DNA of 64,000 bases from NCBI GenBank assembly GCA_963930645.1, contig OZ005660.1, positions 249,634,731 to 249,698,730 on the forward strand, given 5' to 3'. Shown here piece by piece: positions 44,166-56,949 of the stretch; the stretch's first letter is position 1, and every line of letters begins with the position of its first letter. The position numbers were made by a program, and so were the translations under genes. This DNA is from Salticus scenicus (taxonomy: Eukaryota; Arthropoda; Arachnida; Araneae; Salticidae). The notes below the pieces were generated by a model, which saw only the letters and a program-made list of their open reading frames with translations, did not search any database and was not told the origin of the DNA.

Positions 44166-44169
44166 ATAC

Positions 44170-44525
44170 ATTTTTAAAAAGTCTCTGATGGATACCGCTG
44201 CCTTAGTGTGCGTGAATCTCAACTCAGTTCCGCAACAACCACTATCACGCATATATGCAGAAATATGTATGTTTATTAAAAAGAAAAAAAAAAAAATCCA
44301 TCGGAAGCTCTTACCTCGCTGTGAACGGATCTCAAAATACAAAAAACTTATTTCGCTAGCAAATACTATCATGCACATATGTATGCTTTGTGTACATAAA
44401 AACAAAAATAAAAACATCATTAGGTACTGCAACTTCACTGTGCATCAATCTCAAAATGCACAAAGCATGATTCCGCTGATATCACTATCGTGCACGTTTG
44501 TACCCTTTATGCACAATAAAATCCC
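44170..44525. repeat. triplet of CTCAAAATGCA repeats, block 2
   Basis: Repeats the three-monomer block of 43020-43385 with moderate divergence. Its frames are shadows of the repeat. Confidence 0.8.
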
Positions 44526-44529
44526 CCTT

Positions 44530-46209
44530 CCCCCCAAAAAATTACTACACTAAAGCTCTACCAAGTAACTGTTGCTAAAGAACGAAACAGAGATACCTTA
44601 TGCATTTATATGGAAGGGCATTTAATAAAAAGTCCCATTGTACTACATTAAATTCTTTTTTGTACAGAAATTTATATCTATTATTACTCAGGAAACAAAA
44701 ATAGACTTCATGTTTTTATAATTATTTTTTGTCACATTTTAAGGATGGTCATTGAACTTATGTAAGTAGAATAATTTTTTCCTTTTTCATACGAGAGAGA
44801 AAAAAAATATTTTAAGTGAAATAGTTTTGTTATTTATTGCAAATAGAAATTTTTTAAGCAATTAAGGGGCTCTGTTTATCAATGCCTGTAGAGGATCTAC
44901 CCTATTTATCGCAACTCTGCCTTTCACTATTCAAAATATTAAGAGTGTGTAACACAAGATAGCAGTAGAACATTAGTATAGAAATCCCCTTACTTTATTT
45001 CAAGTTGAGACCACACAGTTGGAGATAACTCTGGATTTTAAAATTTGTTGTATTGACTCACTGTCTATAATATTGAATCGAATTTAAAAAAGAGTGAGTT
45101 TCTAAATAATTGCTTAAAACACAAGTAAATAGACATCACATATTCTATTTTAGATATCACACCCTGACAAATCAAAAAATGGCAATTTTGAATTTATGTA
45201 ATTGAAAATGTGTATGAAGTGTCTTAACGTATACAAAAAGCTTATCTCTATTTCGAAAATTATCCGCATGAGAGATAGATATGTCAGTTTTAATATAATA
45301 CAAGTCAATGCTTTATTGTTATCCTGGTGCTGATTTTTTTCAAATACTGCATTTTTTATTTACTTTCCTTATCGGGGTGTGATATATTTGATCAAGACAA
45401 CTTAAATAGAGCAGTACAAAATTATAACTAGGATAAAATTACAGCTTACTTTTTGATATTCACTATGAAACAAACTGCATGGTCTTTACACAAAGTAAAC
45501 AAAAAGAAATTTTTTTTCTAGAATAAAATTTAAAATCATATACTTATGTATGACCTAAAATTAACAATAAAAATATGAAAAAAAAATTAAAATTAATAAT
45601 CTATTTTACTTAAAAAATTAAAAAATAAAAACTTTATATATATTTTATTTGGCATTTATAATTTTTAAAAAGTTCATTATAGTATTATATAGCATTAGTA
45701 TGTTAAATCATCTTTATATACACCTATCTTTTATTTGTATGCTTAAACATACTAATTTCTGAAAATACTATACCCTCTAACACTGAACTTTGATTTTCAG
45801 AGAAAGATTTATGTATTTCAATAAACAGCTTTGAAAAAAGTGTGATTTTTGTCTATTAGAGATGAAATAATTGTTTATTTCAACCTTGGTTAGCAGAAAA
45901 ACCGTATTTCAGCAATTGTGATTAAAATATAAATGTTTTGATCAGCAATAAAACATTTCTGTATCTTAGCAACAGGTCGCTAGCATGTTACATTTTATTT
46001 GACACAAAAAAGTGCAAGTTCCATTAACTGAATATAAAAAAAATTACATTTTACAGAGTCCATGAAGGAAAAATTTAAACAAAAACAGACAAATTCATAT
46101 TTAAATTGTCAAATTAATTCATATTTCAAAATATTCAGTTGATTCCTTAGTAGACAGTAGAACTACTAAATATGCGAGTAAAGAAAAACCCTATAACTTG
46201 AAAAGTAAA
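44530..46209. other. AT-rich spacer, no gene
   Basis: No long frame, no inverted repeat, no recognised family. Confidence 0.5.
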
Positions 46210-46217
46210 GTACTTAC

Positions 46218-46769
46218 TAGAGCCCCTAAATAAAATAATAGGCCGGCGCATCACCGCCATTTTTTTGCCTCCAAAGAGGACAGCATTCCCGCTTGGCGTC
46301 TTTATCGCTTCCCTAATGATTTTAAGAAATCTTGATCTGAAGCTAATCCGGTCAAAATAAGAGCAATAAGCAACAATAATATTCCTAAAAACACATTTTT
46401 TTCACAGTACATTCTCAGGATGTCATTTTATTCTGAGAATATCCCATGGATGTACTGTAAGATATGTTCTTAGGGCAGTTTCTGTTACAAAATGTCGCCA
46501 AAACTCAAATACAGAGTAATAGAAGGTCTGTGAACACTTTATATTCACTTCTTGAATGATTATAGCAGTTTATCGCTAAAAAAACTTCCATATCATAGTT
46601 TACTTAGCTAAAATTATGAAATATAATAAAACAGATTACTCTAAAGTAACGTAAGACGATAAAAAAAAAATGTTTTTCGTTTGTTTATCAGGGGAACGCG
46701 CTGGGTACATGTGGCAACCCCAAGGCAAAAAAATGTCGGATGCGCCAGCTCGTATATATAGGAGCCTTA
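46218..46769. mobile_element. 552-bp hAT-like element, copy 2
   Basis: Same length as 6888-7439, with only a few differences, and flanked by its own 8-bp duplication GTACTTAC (46210-46217 and 46770-46777). The near identity indicates recent transposition. Confidence 0.95.
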
Positions 46770-46777
46770 GTACTTAC

Positions 46778-48313
46778 AAAAATAAATATGATAATCCTTA
46801 AAGTTTTTTTCAAATCCTTTTCTTCTTAAGCACTAGCCCTCATTCAGCTTGAGATTTTTTTGAAAACTATCCGGCTATATAGTGAATGATTTTCTTCAGT
46901 CGTTTTCCCACAATTCTTGAAAAAATATTTTGGGGTAAAGCAAACATATTATATGAATCCGAAAAAGAATCTAATTTGTTACGTTAAAACATCAAAACTA
47001 ACATAACAAATCGGTTCTCATTCAGGCAAATCCCATTTTATAAATTAGAAATTCACTTCATTCTTCATGTGGTCAGGCTTTCAATACAGATAAAATCTAA
47101 AATAAAATAAAATAAAATACCTAATGAGCAAATTGAAGTAGAAAATACTGATATTATTTACAGCTATAAATCAATGTTCTATATATTTATTAATATCATT
47201 TTTTTTTTTTTTTTTTTAAGTAAATAGTGATTAAGAAAATAATTATATTACAGCCAGTTTTATGAATGCAAATTTTAGCAGCACTTTAAACAATTTATAT
47301 ATCAGTTAAAAAGGGAAAAATAACTGAGGATGAAATATTTTAAGAAGTATCGAATCTAATACACAGTATATTAAATCTGCTTAACATGTTTGTTATTAAA
47401 ACAAAATATTTAGAATTTAATCAAATTTCGATTTTTTTTTAAACTTTGTTTTTTTTTATATGCACTTATTAGCATTTTTATTAGTACGGAAAATACTAGT
47501 ATTTAACAATTGCTATATTTTCAATATATGTATGTGCACACATTTAATAAAGCAGCATTAACTCTTCCCTTTTCTTTTCTTTGCAATTTTACTCTTCCAC
47601 TCTCTCCTTATAATAATTAAAAGGATATTTTCTAACCATGTACAAACTAATAAGATTAACAAATTAATAAATGTTTAAATGCAAATTGAACAAACAGTAC
47701 AAATAACAGACATATTTGGCATTTAATGCAACGTTTATTCTTCAGCATAAGATAAAGAAATCATACATTAAAGAAATCATAAATAATTGAAGTTTATTGT
47801 GTTAGCTGTTTTACGAATTAAATAGAATAAAATAAATAAATATATATGATATTGGTTATAAACATTTCCGTGGTGATTCAAGTATAAAAATTCTTCATAA
47901 ACAGATACACCGATATTATACATATAGAAAAACGAAAACAATAAAATACATTATAGCTTTACGGGCAAGCTATAGGTAAACAATATTAAAAGAAAGTTAA
48001 TTACTTCTAATTAAAGATCATTACATAAAACTTTCTAAACAGATACTTCACTTAGAGTCGAAAAAGAATATCTAAATTCTGATAACTACTAGAACGAACT
48101 GTAGTAATATATATAATAAACATACATAATATTTTTTCCGTTTTCAACTCATACACCTTACAAAAATGAATGAATGAAAAAAAAAAAGAAAGAAAAACTT
48201 ACTTTCGATAGTGTGTACTTTTCATTTATGTATATTTTTTCTTTCCAATAGATGATTATAATACTTTTAAAGATCCTCGAAATTATAATTTTTGATGATT
48301 TCGAAGTAACATA
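46778..48313. other. AT-rich spacer, no gene
   Basis: Nothing recognised; a poly-T run lies near 47200-47217. Confidence 0.5.
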
Positions 48314-49606
48314 CGAGGGTTGCTATTTATATTTCTGGCCTAATAATGAAAAAACAAATATGTAGGATCGAAATTGGTTTTATTGTTTTTCAAAATATTC
48401 TCCATGATGATCAATACACTTTTGCATGCGTTTGAACCAATTTTCAAAGCACTTTTTCCAGTCCGATTGAGGTAACTCCAAAACATGCGTTTTGAATGCA
48501 TCAACCGCTTCTTCGGGGGTCGAAAATCGTTGTCCACGTAATTTATTTTTGATGTGTGGGAATAAGAAGAAGTCATTGGGTGCCAAATCAGGGCTGTACG
48601 GCGGATGACCCATCAGTTCGATCTTTCGCTCAGTCAGAAATGCATTTGTTTGAGTCGATGTGTGAGAGCTCGCATTGTCATGATGAAGAATGATTCGCCT
48701 GTTCTTCTGCTTTTTTCGAATTTCTCCGATGACTTCTGGCAAACAAATGGTCGTGTACCATTCAGAATTGACCGTCCTGCGTTGCTCTAACGCCACTGTT
48801 GCCACATGACCGTTAATGCCGAAGAAACAGGCAATCATTTGTTTCGATGTGCTTCTTCCTCGAACAACTTTTGTTGGTTTTGCCTCGCCTTGGAAGACCC
48901 ATACAGTTGATTGCTGTTTTGTTTCCGGCTCATATGCATAGATCCATGATTCGTCACCTGTGTAGGTGTTATACACAGCCTTTGATGTACCTTGAACGTA
49001 TTTTTCCAACATTTCCTTGCACCAATCGACACGAGCCTTTTTTTGAGCGTTTGTCAGATTATGCGGGATCCAACGCGAACAAATTTTTTTTTACGCTCAA
49101 ATGTTCATGCAATATTTTATTGATGCTAGTCATACTAATGTCCAAAGACGCCTCAATCTCACGGTATGTCACATGACGATCTTTCTTTATCAGTTCACGC
49201 ACAGCATCGATCTTTTCTGGCACAACAACGGATTTTGGACGACCTGCACGGGATTCGTCCTGGATCGAACATCGACCACGATTAAATTCGTTATACCAAT
49301 TTTTTACAGTGCTGTAGGATGGCGCTTTATCGCTGTATAAAGAATTAAGTTCATCGAAGCACTCTTGTCTTGACAATCCACGTCGAAAGTTATGAAAAAT
49401 AATCGCACGAAAATTTTCACGATTCAATTCCATTTTTTGAAAGAGAAGAACTTTTCAATTTACTGTCAACAACACAAATAAAGCTATAATGGTAAATAGT
49501 CTGCTGAATTTACGTTTAAAAATATCAAACTTTCGATTAAAATCGTCTGCGGTCGCCTAGCAACACTTACTGTTGCCAAGGCCAGAAATATAAATAGCAA
49601 CCCTCG
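48314..49606 (-). mobile_element. full-length mariner
   Basis: A 1293-bp element with perfect 27-bp inverted repeats (48314-48340 and 49580-49606, outer bases CGAGGGTTGCTATTTATA), flanked by TA on both sides. The length and structure are those of a complete mariner. It differs in termini and protein from the deleted mariner at 1.3 kb, so two subfamilies are present. Confidence 0.96.
48380..49433 (-). pseudogene. mariner transposase with one frameshift
   Basis: Starts MELNRENFRAIIFHNFRR at 49433. The N-terminal part (49433-49059) has two helix-turn-helix units, including APSYSTVKNWYNEF and a GRPKS linker. The second part continues with a GDESWIYAYEPE block (first Asp), ILHHDNASSHTS (second Asp) and HPPYSPDLAPNDFFLFP (third Asp, DD34D) and ends GEYFEKQ at 48380. 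The two parts are out of frame by one base at the T9 run 49084-49092. Apart from that indel the length (about 350 residues) matches a complete mariner transposase. Confidence 0.93.
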
Positions 49607-50585
49607 TATTAATTAAAAACATGTGCATCGACGGCCATCTTAAGCCTTAACCTTTAGAAAACGGGGAAGGATAGCCTAGAAATTGCTCTGCATACGGGAA
49701 AACTCAAGCAACTTTTACCCCCTTTACTAATGGTCATCGCGGCAGGTGTTGATCATTAGCACACACTCAACTCATTTTTAAGTCGCGGTAGGCCAGAAGA
49801 GGGATTTTAATTTCCCTGTGCAGGAAGATAAGAAGAGTTCACATGTCAGGGAAAACATTTCTTGTTTATAAATAATGTTTCTCTTATACTTGATGGAGAT
49901 AAATATATACTTGTACAGATTTAATGGCATTAAAATAAGTGATAACGTTTTTCAGGAATCAAATTATCTTTTTCGAAAATAATTGGAAATTTTTGTCATT
50001 AGCAAAGCAATTAAAAGCTCACTTTTTAAAAAGCGAAGTGACAGGAATAATCTCATAATTATAAATAAATTTAGTGCTTTTTACCCGATCCAGATAAAGT
50101 AGAAATATTTGTTAATGCTTCTGAATAAATAAATAAATAAATAAAAATATGAAAAATTAAAGAATTTAAAAGTTATTAAAAACGCATGCTTTCTTTTAAT
50201 AAGCAGGATTCAGATTTTATACAAAATAAGTATAAATATTATTTATGAGATTATTATTATGATTTTTTAAATATTATTTATGAGAGTGGTCAGAATCTGT
50301 TGTATATCAACATTCTACTGTGAAAATTTAATTAAATTATTTTGAAAAAAAAATTTTCCGAATGGTAGAATAGGGCGAAATTTCACATAAACATGCATTA
50401 TGACGATTCTATTTCTCGTAAATAACTCGGGTTGGTTTAAAATTATTATTTATGAAAGTGAAATGACCATTAACTATTATTATATCTTTAAAATTTAGTA
50501 AGTTATTTGAAATTCAGTATTTTCATATTATTGCAGATATCTTTTCATATTATTGCAGATAATACCTTACAAAATTTTGATTATT
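49607..50585. other. AT-rich spacer, no gene
   Basis: Sequence right of the mariner. No supported gene or repeat. Confidence 0.5.
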
Positions 50586-50589
50586 CAGA

Positions 50590-50780
50590 TTATTGCAGCG
50601 GAGATAGCATGCATTGTATGAAAGTAAAAATACGATACTGACACCTATATAATTACCTATCAAAGTTAAGAAAAATCATCAATGCACCAAAACGGTAACC
50701 TAGTGGGTGGGGCATTTGAGTCAGCGTATGGTGGCTGATCATCCTAATCCTTACATTTATGAGTATTGTATGAAATATAG
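50590..50780. repeat. isolated relative of the A-B-A-C satellite
   Basis: ATGCATTGTATGAAAGTAAA, CGATACTGA and GGTAACCTAGTGGGTGGGGC with GGCATTTGA follow the same order as in the satellite at 38.9-40.2 kb, but diverged. Confidence 0.55.
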
Positions 50781-50799
50781 CAAACATTTATAAATGCAA

Positions 50800-51610
50800 A
50801 AACATGAAATAAATTGGGGGGAAAATCACCTATCAGATTAGTCTTTTCATCCACCCTCTATACGATATGAAGATGAATACGGATTTTTTGGTTTTTCTGT
50901 CTTAAATCTCTTTTAATTCGTGGCAATGATAGTAATTTTGTATTACGTCTTATACCACTGTCTCAGAAACAATTTATTATCTTGATGCTATTTTTGCTTC
51001 TGGTAAAGATATAGCAGTTACATTATTTTTCCTTATCAGGAAAGAGTTTTTTTTTTTTTTTTTTTGAGACAACCTAGTTGCGCTCCTCTCACTAATTACC
51101 TTCAAAACCTATTCGGCTTTGCGAAACTTTGTGACTTTTTTTATTCTATAGTTAAAATTGTATCTACCCTTATTAAATTTTCAATAACTTTTGCTTTATA
51201 ATAAAGCTTCAATTCCATACGTAATTTTTTATGTATAACTCGATTTGCCTGTCTTAACCCATGGTATGCTCTGCTCCTTCTTGTTGTTTCCTTGAATTTT
51301 GATACTGTTTGACTTAATTTTCAGTTCTTACATCAAATATACGCATATTGAGAAGAAACTTTTAACTTTCGATGTGAATAACAGTATAATTAATTAAATA
51401 TACGTGAGCAATTAAACATGAATTTGAAAATGCACTCAAATTACTCTTAAACAGTTATTTATCAGATGGTTATATATATATATATATATATATATAATAA
51501 AAAAAAATCTAGTTACTAAATAAGAGTAGAAATAATGCTTTTAAATGATTTTTTTTTCTTTCTTGTTATGTATATATGTGTGTGTATTTAGATGTATGCT
51601 CATTAAAGAA
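50800..51610. other. AT-rich spacer with TA microsatellite
   Basis: A TA run lies at about 51470-51496. No gene recognised. Confidence 0.5.
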
Positions 51611-51613
51611 CAT

Positions 51614-51837
51614 AACTCCTTTAAATTATGTTTCTTGTAAAAATAACATATTGCAATATTACCATTTAACATTTAATAGGGTTTTTTTATTGTAACTTTT
51701 TCGTTTTCAAGAGAAGTATTAGTAAAACTCCTTTAAATTATGTTTCTTGTAAAAATAACATATTGCAATATTACCATTTAACATTTAATAGGGTTTTTTA
51801 TTGTAACTTTTTCGTTTTCAAGAGAAGTATTAGTAAA
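51614..51837. repeat. 112-bp tandem duplication
   Basis: AACTCCTTTAAATTATGTTT ... AAGTATTAGTAAA occurs twice head to tail (51614-51725 and 51726-51837). The copies differ by one T in a homopolymer. Confidence 0.95.
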
Positions 51838-52131
51838 TTAATTCTTTACTTCTCTGCCAATAATATTTCAGATGAATCTAAAAGTAATTCTTTAATGGTC
51901 CTTATTTTAAGTTCTTACAAAATACTTCACAAAATTATCAATTATTGAAAATACTTTAACATAAAATAACTATTAAAAAATTCGGATGATAAATGCTGTG
52001 ATATGATACGAATAAAATTTATTATCTTAATCCATTACCTCATGGTATTGCATTCACGCAACACCAGAAGTAATTGCGTTTAACAGTAAACTAAAAAAGA
52101 TATTTTATAGAAAGTATTGTTTTTAAATAAG

Positions 52132-52269
52132 CAGGGGTGGAACACAGGCACAGAATTCATACCACTATCAATGTAAAAAAAATTCTACTTCTTAAATTGA
52201 CGATATTTTAATTAGAGAAATTTCTTAAACAAATACCGGTATGAATTCTGCTCCCGTGTTCCATCCCTG
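52132..52269. mobile_element. 138-bp hAT-like MITE
   Basis: The ends CAGGGGTGGAACACAGGCAC and CAGGGATGGAACACGGGAGC (right end in reverse complement) are inverted and both continue with AGAATTCATACC. No clear 8-bp duplication remains. Confidence 0.75.
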
Positions 52270-52333
52270 AAAAAGGAAAGAATAGATGTTTATTTAATTA
52301 CAAAAAATTTTGATCACAAAAATAATTTTCCGT

Positions 52334-52365
<32 letters not shown>

Positions 52366-53397
52366 AACTTGAAGCACTAATCAATCCAAAACTTTCGAAA
52401 ATCATCACATTTGAATAAGTTTACATAACTTGTAACAAAATGTTTCACAATAAGCCAATTACTTTTGAAGTCATCTGTAGTGTTTGCTGTTTTATTCTAC
52501 CGCAGGGAAATTTCCGTAAAGATTTATTTGTCTTCATTACATACTCTTATTTCACTGAAGTTGTGCAAATACAACACCCTGTATTTAGTAAGATAAGACT
52601 AATTTTAATAATTTTATTTTAAATTATTGTTATATATGATCAAAATAATGAGTATTGCTGTTTGCATTTAGGAAAAAAAAAAAAAAAAAAAAAAAACATT
52701 ATTTCTAGTTTGGCGGTTAATGGTTTAATAAAACACAATACTTTAGCTTGATCTTTGTATTAAAATGTTTAATATTATAAGTGTAATTAATTTTTTGACA
52801 GATTTCTTTCATGTATAATGGAATGGAAATAAAGTTATTTTTAATTGCTAAATCTTATATTTTATATAAAAAAAAAAAGAGAGAGAGAGAGAGAGAGAAA
52901 AGAAAAAAGAAAGAAAGAAAATAAAGAAAGAATAAAAGAAAGACTTTTTTTTGTAATTTCTTGTTATATTATACATATATATAATAAAATTTCGTAATGT
53001 TCATAAATATACGCACATATTTCTGCACTTTGCAAATTTTATTTATGTTCTCACACAGAATTAACTTTTTATTATTATTATTATTTTTTTTTTTTTTTAA
53101 ACAAAAGAGTCATTATTTAACATTAAGCATTATTTTTTTTTCCCAATGGCCAAGATATTCGGCTTTCGCAACTGATACATGGAAGGAGTCGTGTGTAATA
53201 CAGGGGGCATTTTTCAGTCCAGCCGCTCGGAGTTTTCCATGGTTTTCTCCATAACCAACACACTATACCACACAGTTCAATGTATTCAATGTAAAATATT
53301 ATTTCTATAGTGTATTGAAAATAAATTCAAATTGATTGCTTTAAGTTAAGAAACAGTATAAAATACTAAAGCAAAATTTTTCATCAAGTTTATTTTA

Positions 53398-53438
<41 letters not shown>

Positions 53439-54621
53439 TGGGGGGAGGAGGGATCTAACAAGTTGTATCAGCTTAAAAAAAGTAGTTTTTTTTTCCTCTT
53501 TATTTTAAAGTATTTTATGAGTAATAATAATTAAAAATAAATAAATAAATAAATAAAAAGATTAAAAATGAGTAATAATAATAAAAAAATAATAATGTGA
53601 TGCTGCTCTGCAGATCCACTATTTATTATTTTTCTATTGGTCTTGTTGAGTGTAAAAGAAAATTTTTCTAACTGACCAAATTTGTCTAGAGGAATTTAAT
53701 TAAATATATAAAATATGTAAGATTTATAAATTTAATGGGAAAAGCGCGTTCCTTACACTATCTTTTTTATCTACTTTATTTTGAACATAATTTGAATATC
53801 TTTTGTCAATTTATCTCTAATAAAAAATTAAAATAATTTCAATCATTTTGGAAAACCCTCTGTATATATATCATATAGACATATACAGACTAAGTGAAAG
53901 ATGTGTTGAAATTGGTAAAATTAAATGCACGATTTACTAAAAATGAATTTAAAGTCTGTTTTCTTTTCTTTTCTTTTCTTTTTTTTTTCTTTTTTCTTTT
54001 TAAGACTTCATAATATAAATTCTTTATTATATTTTATCATTATTGTTACAGAAATTTTAATACCTTTTTAACGCTTTATTAAACTTATTTTTTAAAAATA
54101 TAGTAAAATTCATATTTTACGCATATTTATTACTTTGGCTTGCTTTCATGTATGCGTGGATATATTATTAAAATAGGAACCTGCCCTCAACAGATTTTAG
54201 TAGTTTTATTCTTTCTTTCTTTTTATTCATTTATTTATTTATTTTTATTTATTTATTTTCATTTATTTATTTATTTTTTCCCAGTAAAATGCATTGATTA
54301 CTCAATACATTTCATGGAAATCGTTTTGTAAATTTTCTAATTTCCCAATAAAATGCCTCGGAATATGTTTCATAATTTATGATCATGAATTAATTTCTTG
54401 TTTATTATTATTATTATTATTATTATTATATGGACTTATACTTTTAATAGTAAGCGTGGAATATTATTGAAATATGTGTACTTATTTCAATTTATTCCGT
54501 ATCCCGTATTTTCCACGGGTTGCAACTATAACAATATTATATTTTTCTCCACTTTTATAGCAAATGGTTTATTGAAATGAATAAAACATTTATTTTTTTG
54601 ATTGAAAGTAATTGTTTTTCT
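52270..54621. other. AT-rich low-complexity region, no gene
   Basis: Contains poly-A runs near 52340 and 52680, a GA-rich tract at 52878-52950, a TTA microsatellite at 53401-53438 and TTTA repeats near 54225-54275. No supported gene. Confidence 0.55.
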
Positions 54622-56945
54622 AGGCTAATATTGGTGTGTGATTCTTTTTTTTTTTTTTTGTGTAGTAAGCTTTTTAGAGTACCGAAACAAAAATCTGATA
54701 GTAATTTTATTAATGTTATTTAATATTATATGAAAAAAAAAAAAAAAAAAAAAAAGAAAAAAGAAACAAACATTTTATTATTACAACATACTGAATGCGA
54801 TCTTGGCCCCTTTTCCCAATCATTCTATGGTATAGAATAATACATACAAGAAAAGAAAATTTGAAATTAAAATATTTTTCTAACATCTAAACAAAATGTA
54901 TTGCTAACGAGATAAAGACGCAGGATGATATTAAATGTCCTCCGAAGAGATAATTTTTTCCCCTATTTTCCTCTCATTAAATACTATCATCCCTACACAG
55001 TTCCCTTCTCCAGCAATTAATAAGCCACCCACGGAGAAAATCAATTACTGCACCCCATACTTGAGGGGTGAAAATGCCTGGGACAGCGATTAGACCGACC
55101 CCGGTTTCTTCAGCACCTTTTTTCGCGGGATCACGGTCTTCCCGCCCGTAAGCAAAAGGTTAAGCGATTGTTATCTGTTTGGAAGAGGTTTCCATCACTT
55201 GCAAATAGGCTAATATTGGTGTGTGATTCTTTTTTTTTTTTTTTTTTTGTGTAGTAAGCTTTTTAGAGTACCGAAACAAAAATCTGATAGTAATTTTATT
55301 AATGTTATTTAATATTATATGAAAAAAAAAAAAAAAAAAAAAAAAAAAGAAACAAACATTTTATTATTACAACATACTGAATGCGATCTTGGCCCCTTTT
55401 CCCAATCATTCTATGGTATAGAATAATACATACAAGAAAAGAAAATTTGAAATTAAAATATTTTTCTAACATCTAAACAAAATGTATTGCTAACGAGATA
55501 AAGACGCAGGATGATATTAAATGTCCTCCGAAGAGATAATTTTTTCCCCTATTTTCCTCTCATTAAATACTATCATCCCTACACAGTTCCCTTCTCCAGC
55601 AATTAATAAGCCACCCACGGAGAAAATCAATTACTGCACCCCATACTTGAGGGGTGAAAATGCCTGGGACAGCGATTAGACCGACCCCGGTTTCTTCAGC
55701 ACCTTTTTTCGCGGGATCACGGTCTTCCCGCCCGTAAGCAAAAGGTTAAGCGATTGTTATCTGTTTGGAAGAGGTTTCCATCACTTGCAAATAGGCTAAT
55801 ATTGGTGTGTGATTCTTTTTTTTTTTTTTTTTGTGTAGTAAGCTTTTTAGAGTACCGAAACAAAAATCTGATAGTAATTTTATTAATGTTATTTAATATT
55901 ATATGAAAAAAAAAAAAAAAAAGAAAAGAAACAAACATTTTATTATTACAACATACTGAATGCGATCTTGGCCCCTTTTCCCAATCATTCTATGGTATAG
56001 AATAATACATACAAGAAAAGAAAATTTGAAATTAAAATATTTTTCTAACATCTAAACAAAATGTATTGCTAACGAGATAAAGACGCAGGATGATATTAAA
56101 TGTCCTCCGAAGAGATAGTTTTTTCCCCTATTTTCCTCTCATTAAATACTATCATCCCTACACAGTTCCCTTCTCCAGCAATTAATAAGCCACCCACGGA
56201 GAAAATCAATTACTGCACCCCATACTTGAGGGGTGAAAATGCCTGGGACAGCGATTAGACCGACCCCGGTTTCTTCAGCACCTTTTTTCGCGGGATCACG
56301 GTCTTCCCGCCCGTAAGCAAAAGGTTAAGCGATTGTTATCTGTTTGGAAGAGGTTTCCATCACTTGCAAATAGGCTAATATTGGTGTGTGATTCTTTTTT
56401 TTTTTTTTTTTGTGTAGTAAGCTTTTTAGAGTACCGAAACAAAAATCTGATAGTAATTTTATTAATGTTATTTAATATTATATGAAAAAAAAAAAAAAAA
56501 AAGAAACAAACATTTTATTATTACAACATACTGAATGCGATCTTGGCCCCTTTTCCCAATCATTCTATGGTATAGAATAATACATACAAGAAAAGAAAAT
56601 TTGAAATTAAAATATTTTTCTAACATCTAAACAAAATGTATTGCTAACGAGATAAAGACGCAGGATGATATTAAATGTCCTCCGAAGAGATAATTTTTTC
56701 CCCTATTTTCCTCTCATTAAATACTATCATCCCTACACAGTTCCCTTCTCCAGCAATTAATAAGCCACCCACGGAGAAAATCAATTACTGCACCCCATAC
56801 TTGAGGGGTGAAAATGCCTGGGACAGCGATTAGACCGACCCCGGTTTCTTCAGCACCTTTTTTCGCGGGATCACGGTCTTCCCGCCCGTAAGCAAAAGGT
56901 TAAGCGATTGTTATCTGTTTGGAAGAGGTTTCCATCACTTGCAAA
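54622..56945. repeat. four tandem copies of a 580-bp unit
   Basis: Copies at 54622-55205, 55206-55792, 55793-56371 and 56372-56945 (584, 587, 579 and 574 bp). They differ mainly in poly-T and poly-A lengths. I saw only one clear substitution outside homopolymers (AGATAGTTT in copy 3). Each unit has an AT-rich half and a GC-richer core of about 230 bp (CTCCGAAGAGATAATTTTTT to TTATCTGTTTGGAAGAGG) without an open frame. The family is not recognised. Confidence 0.97.
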
Positions 56946-56949
56946 TAGG

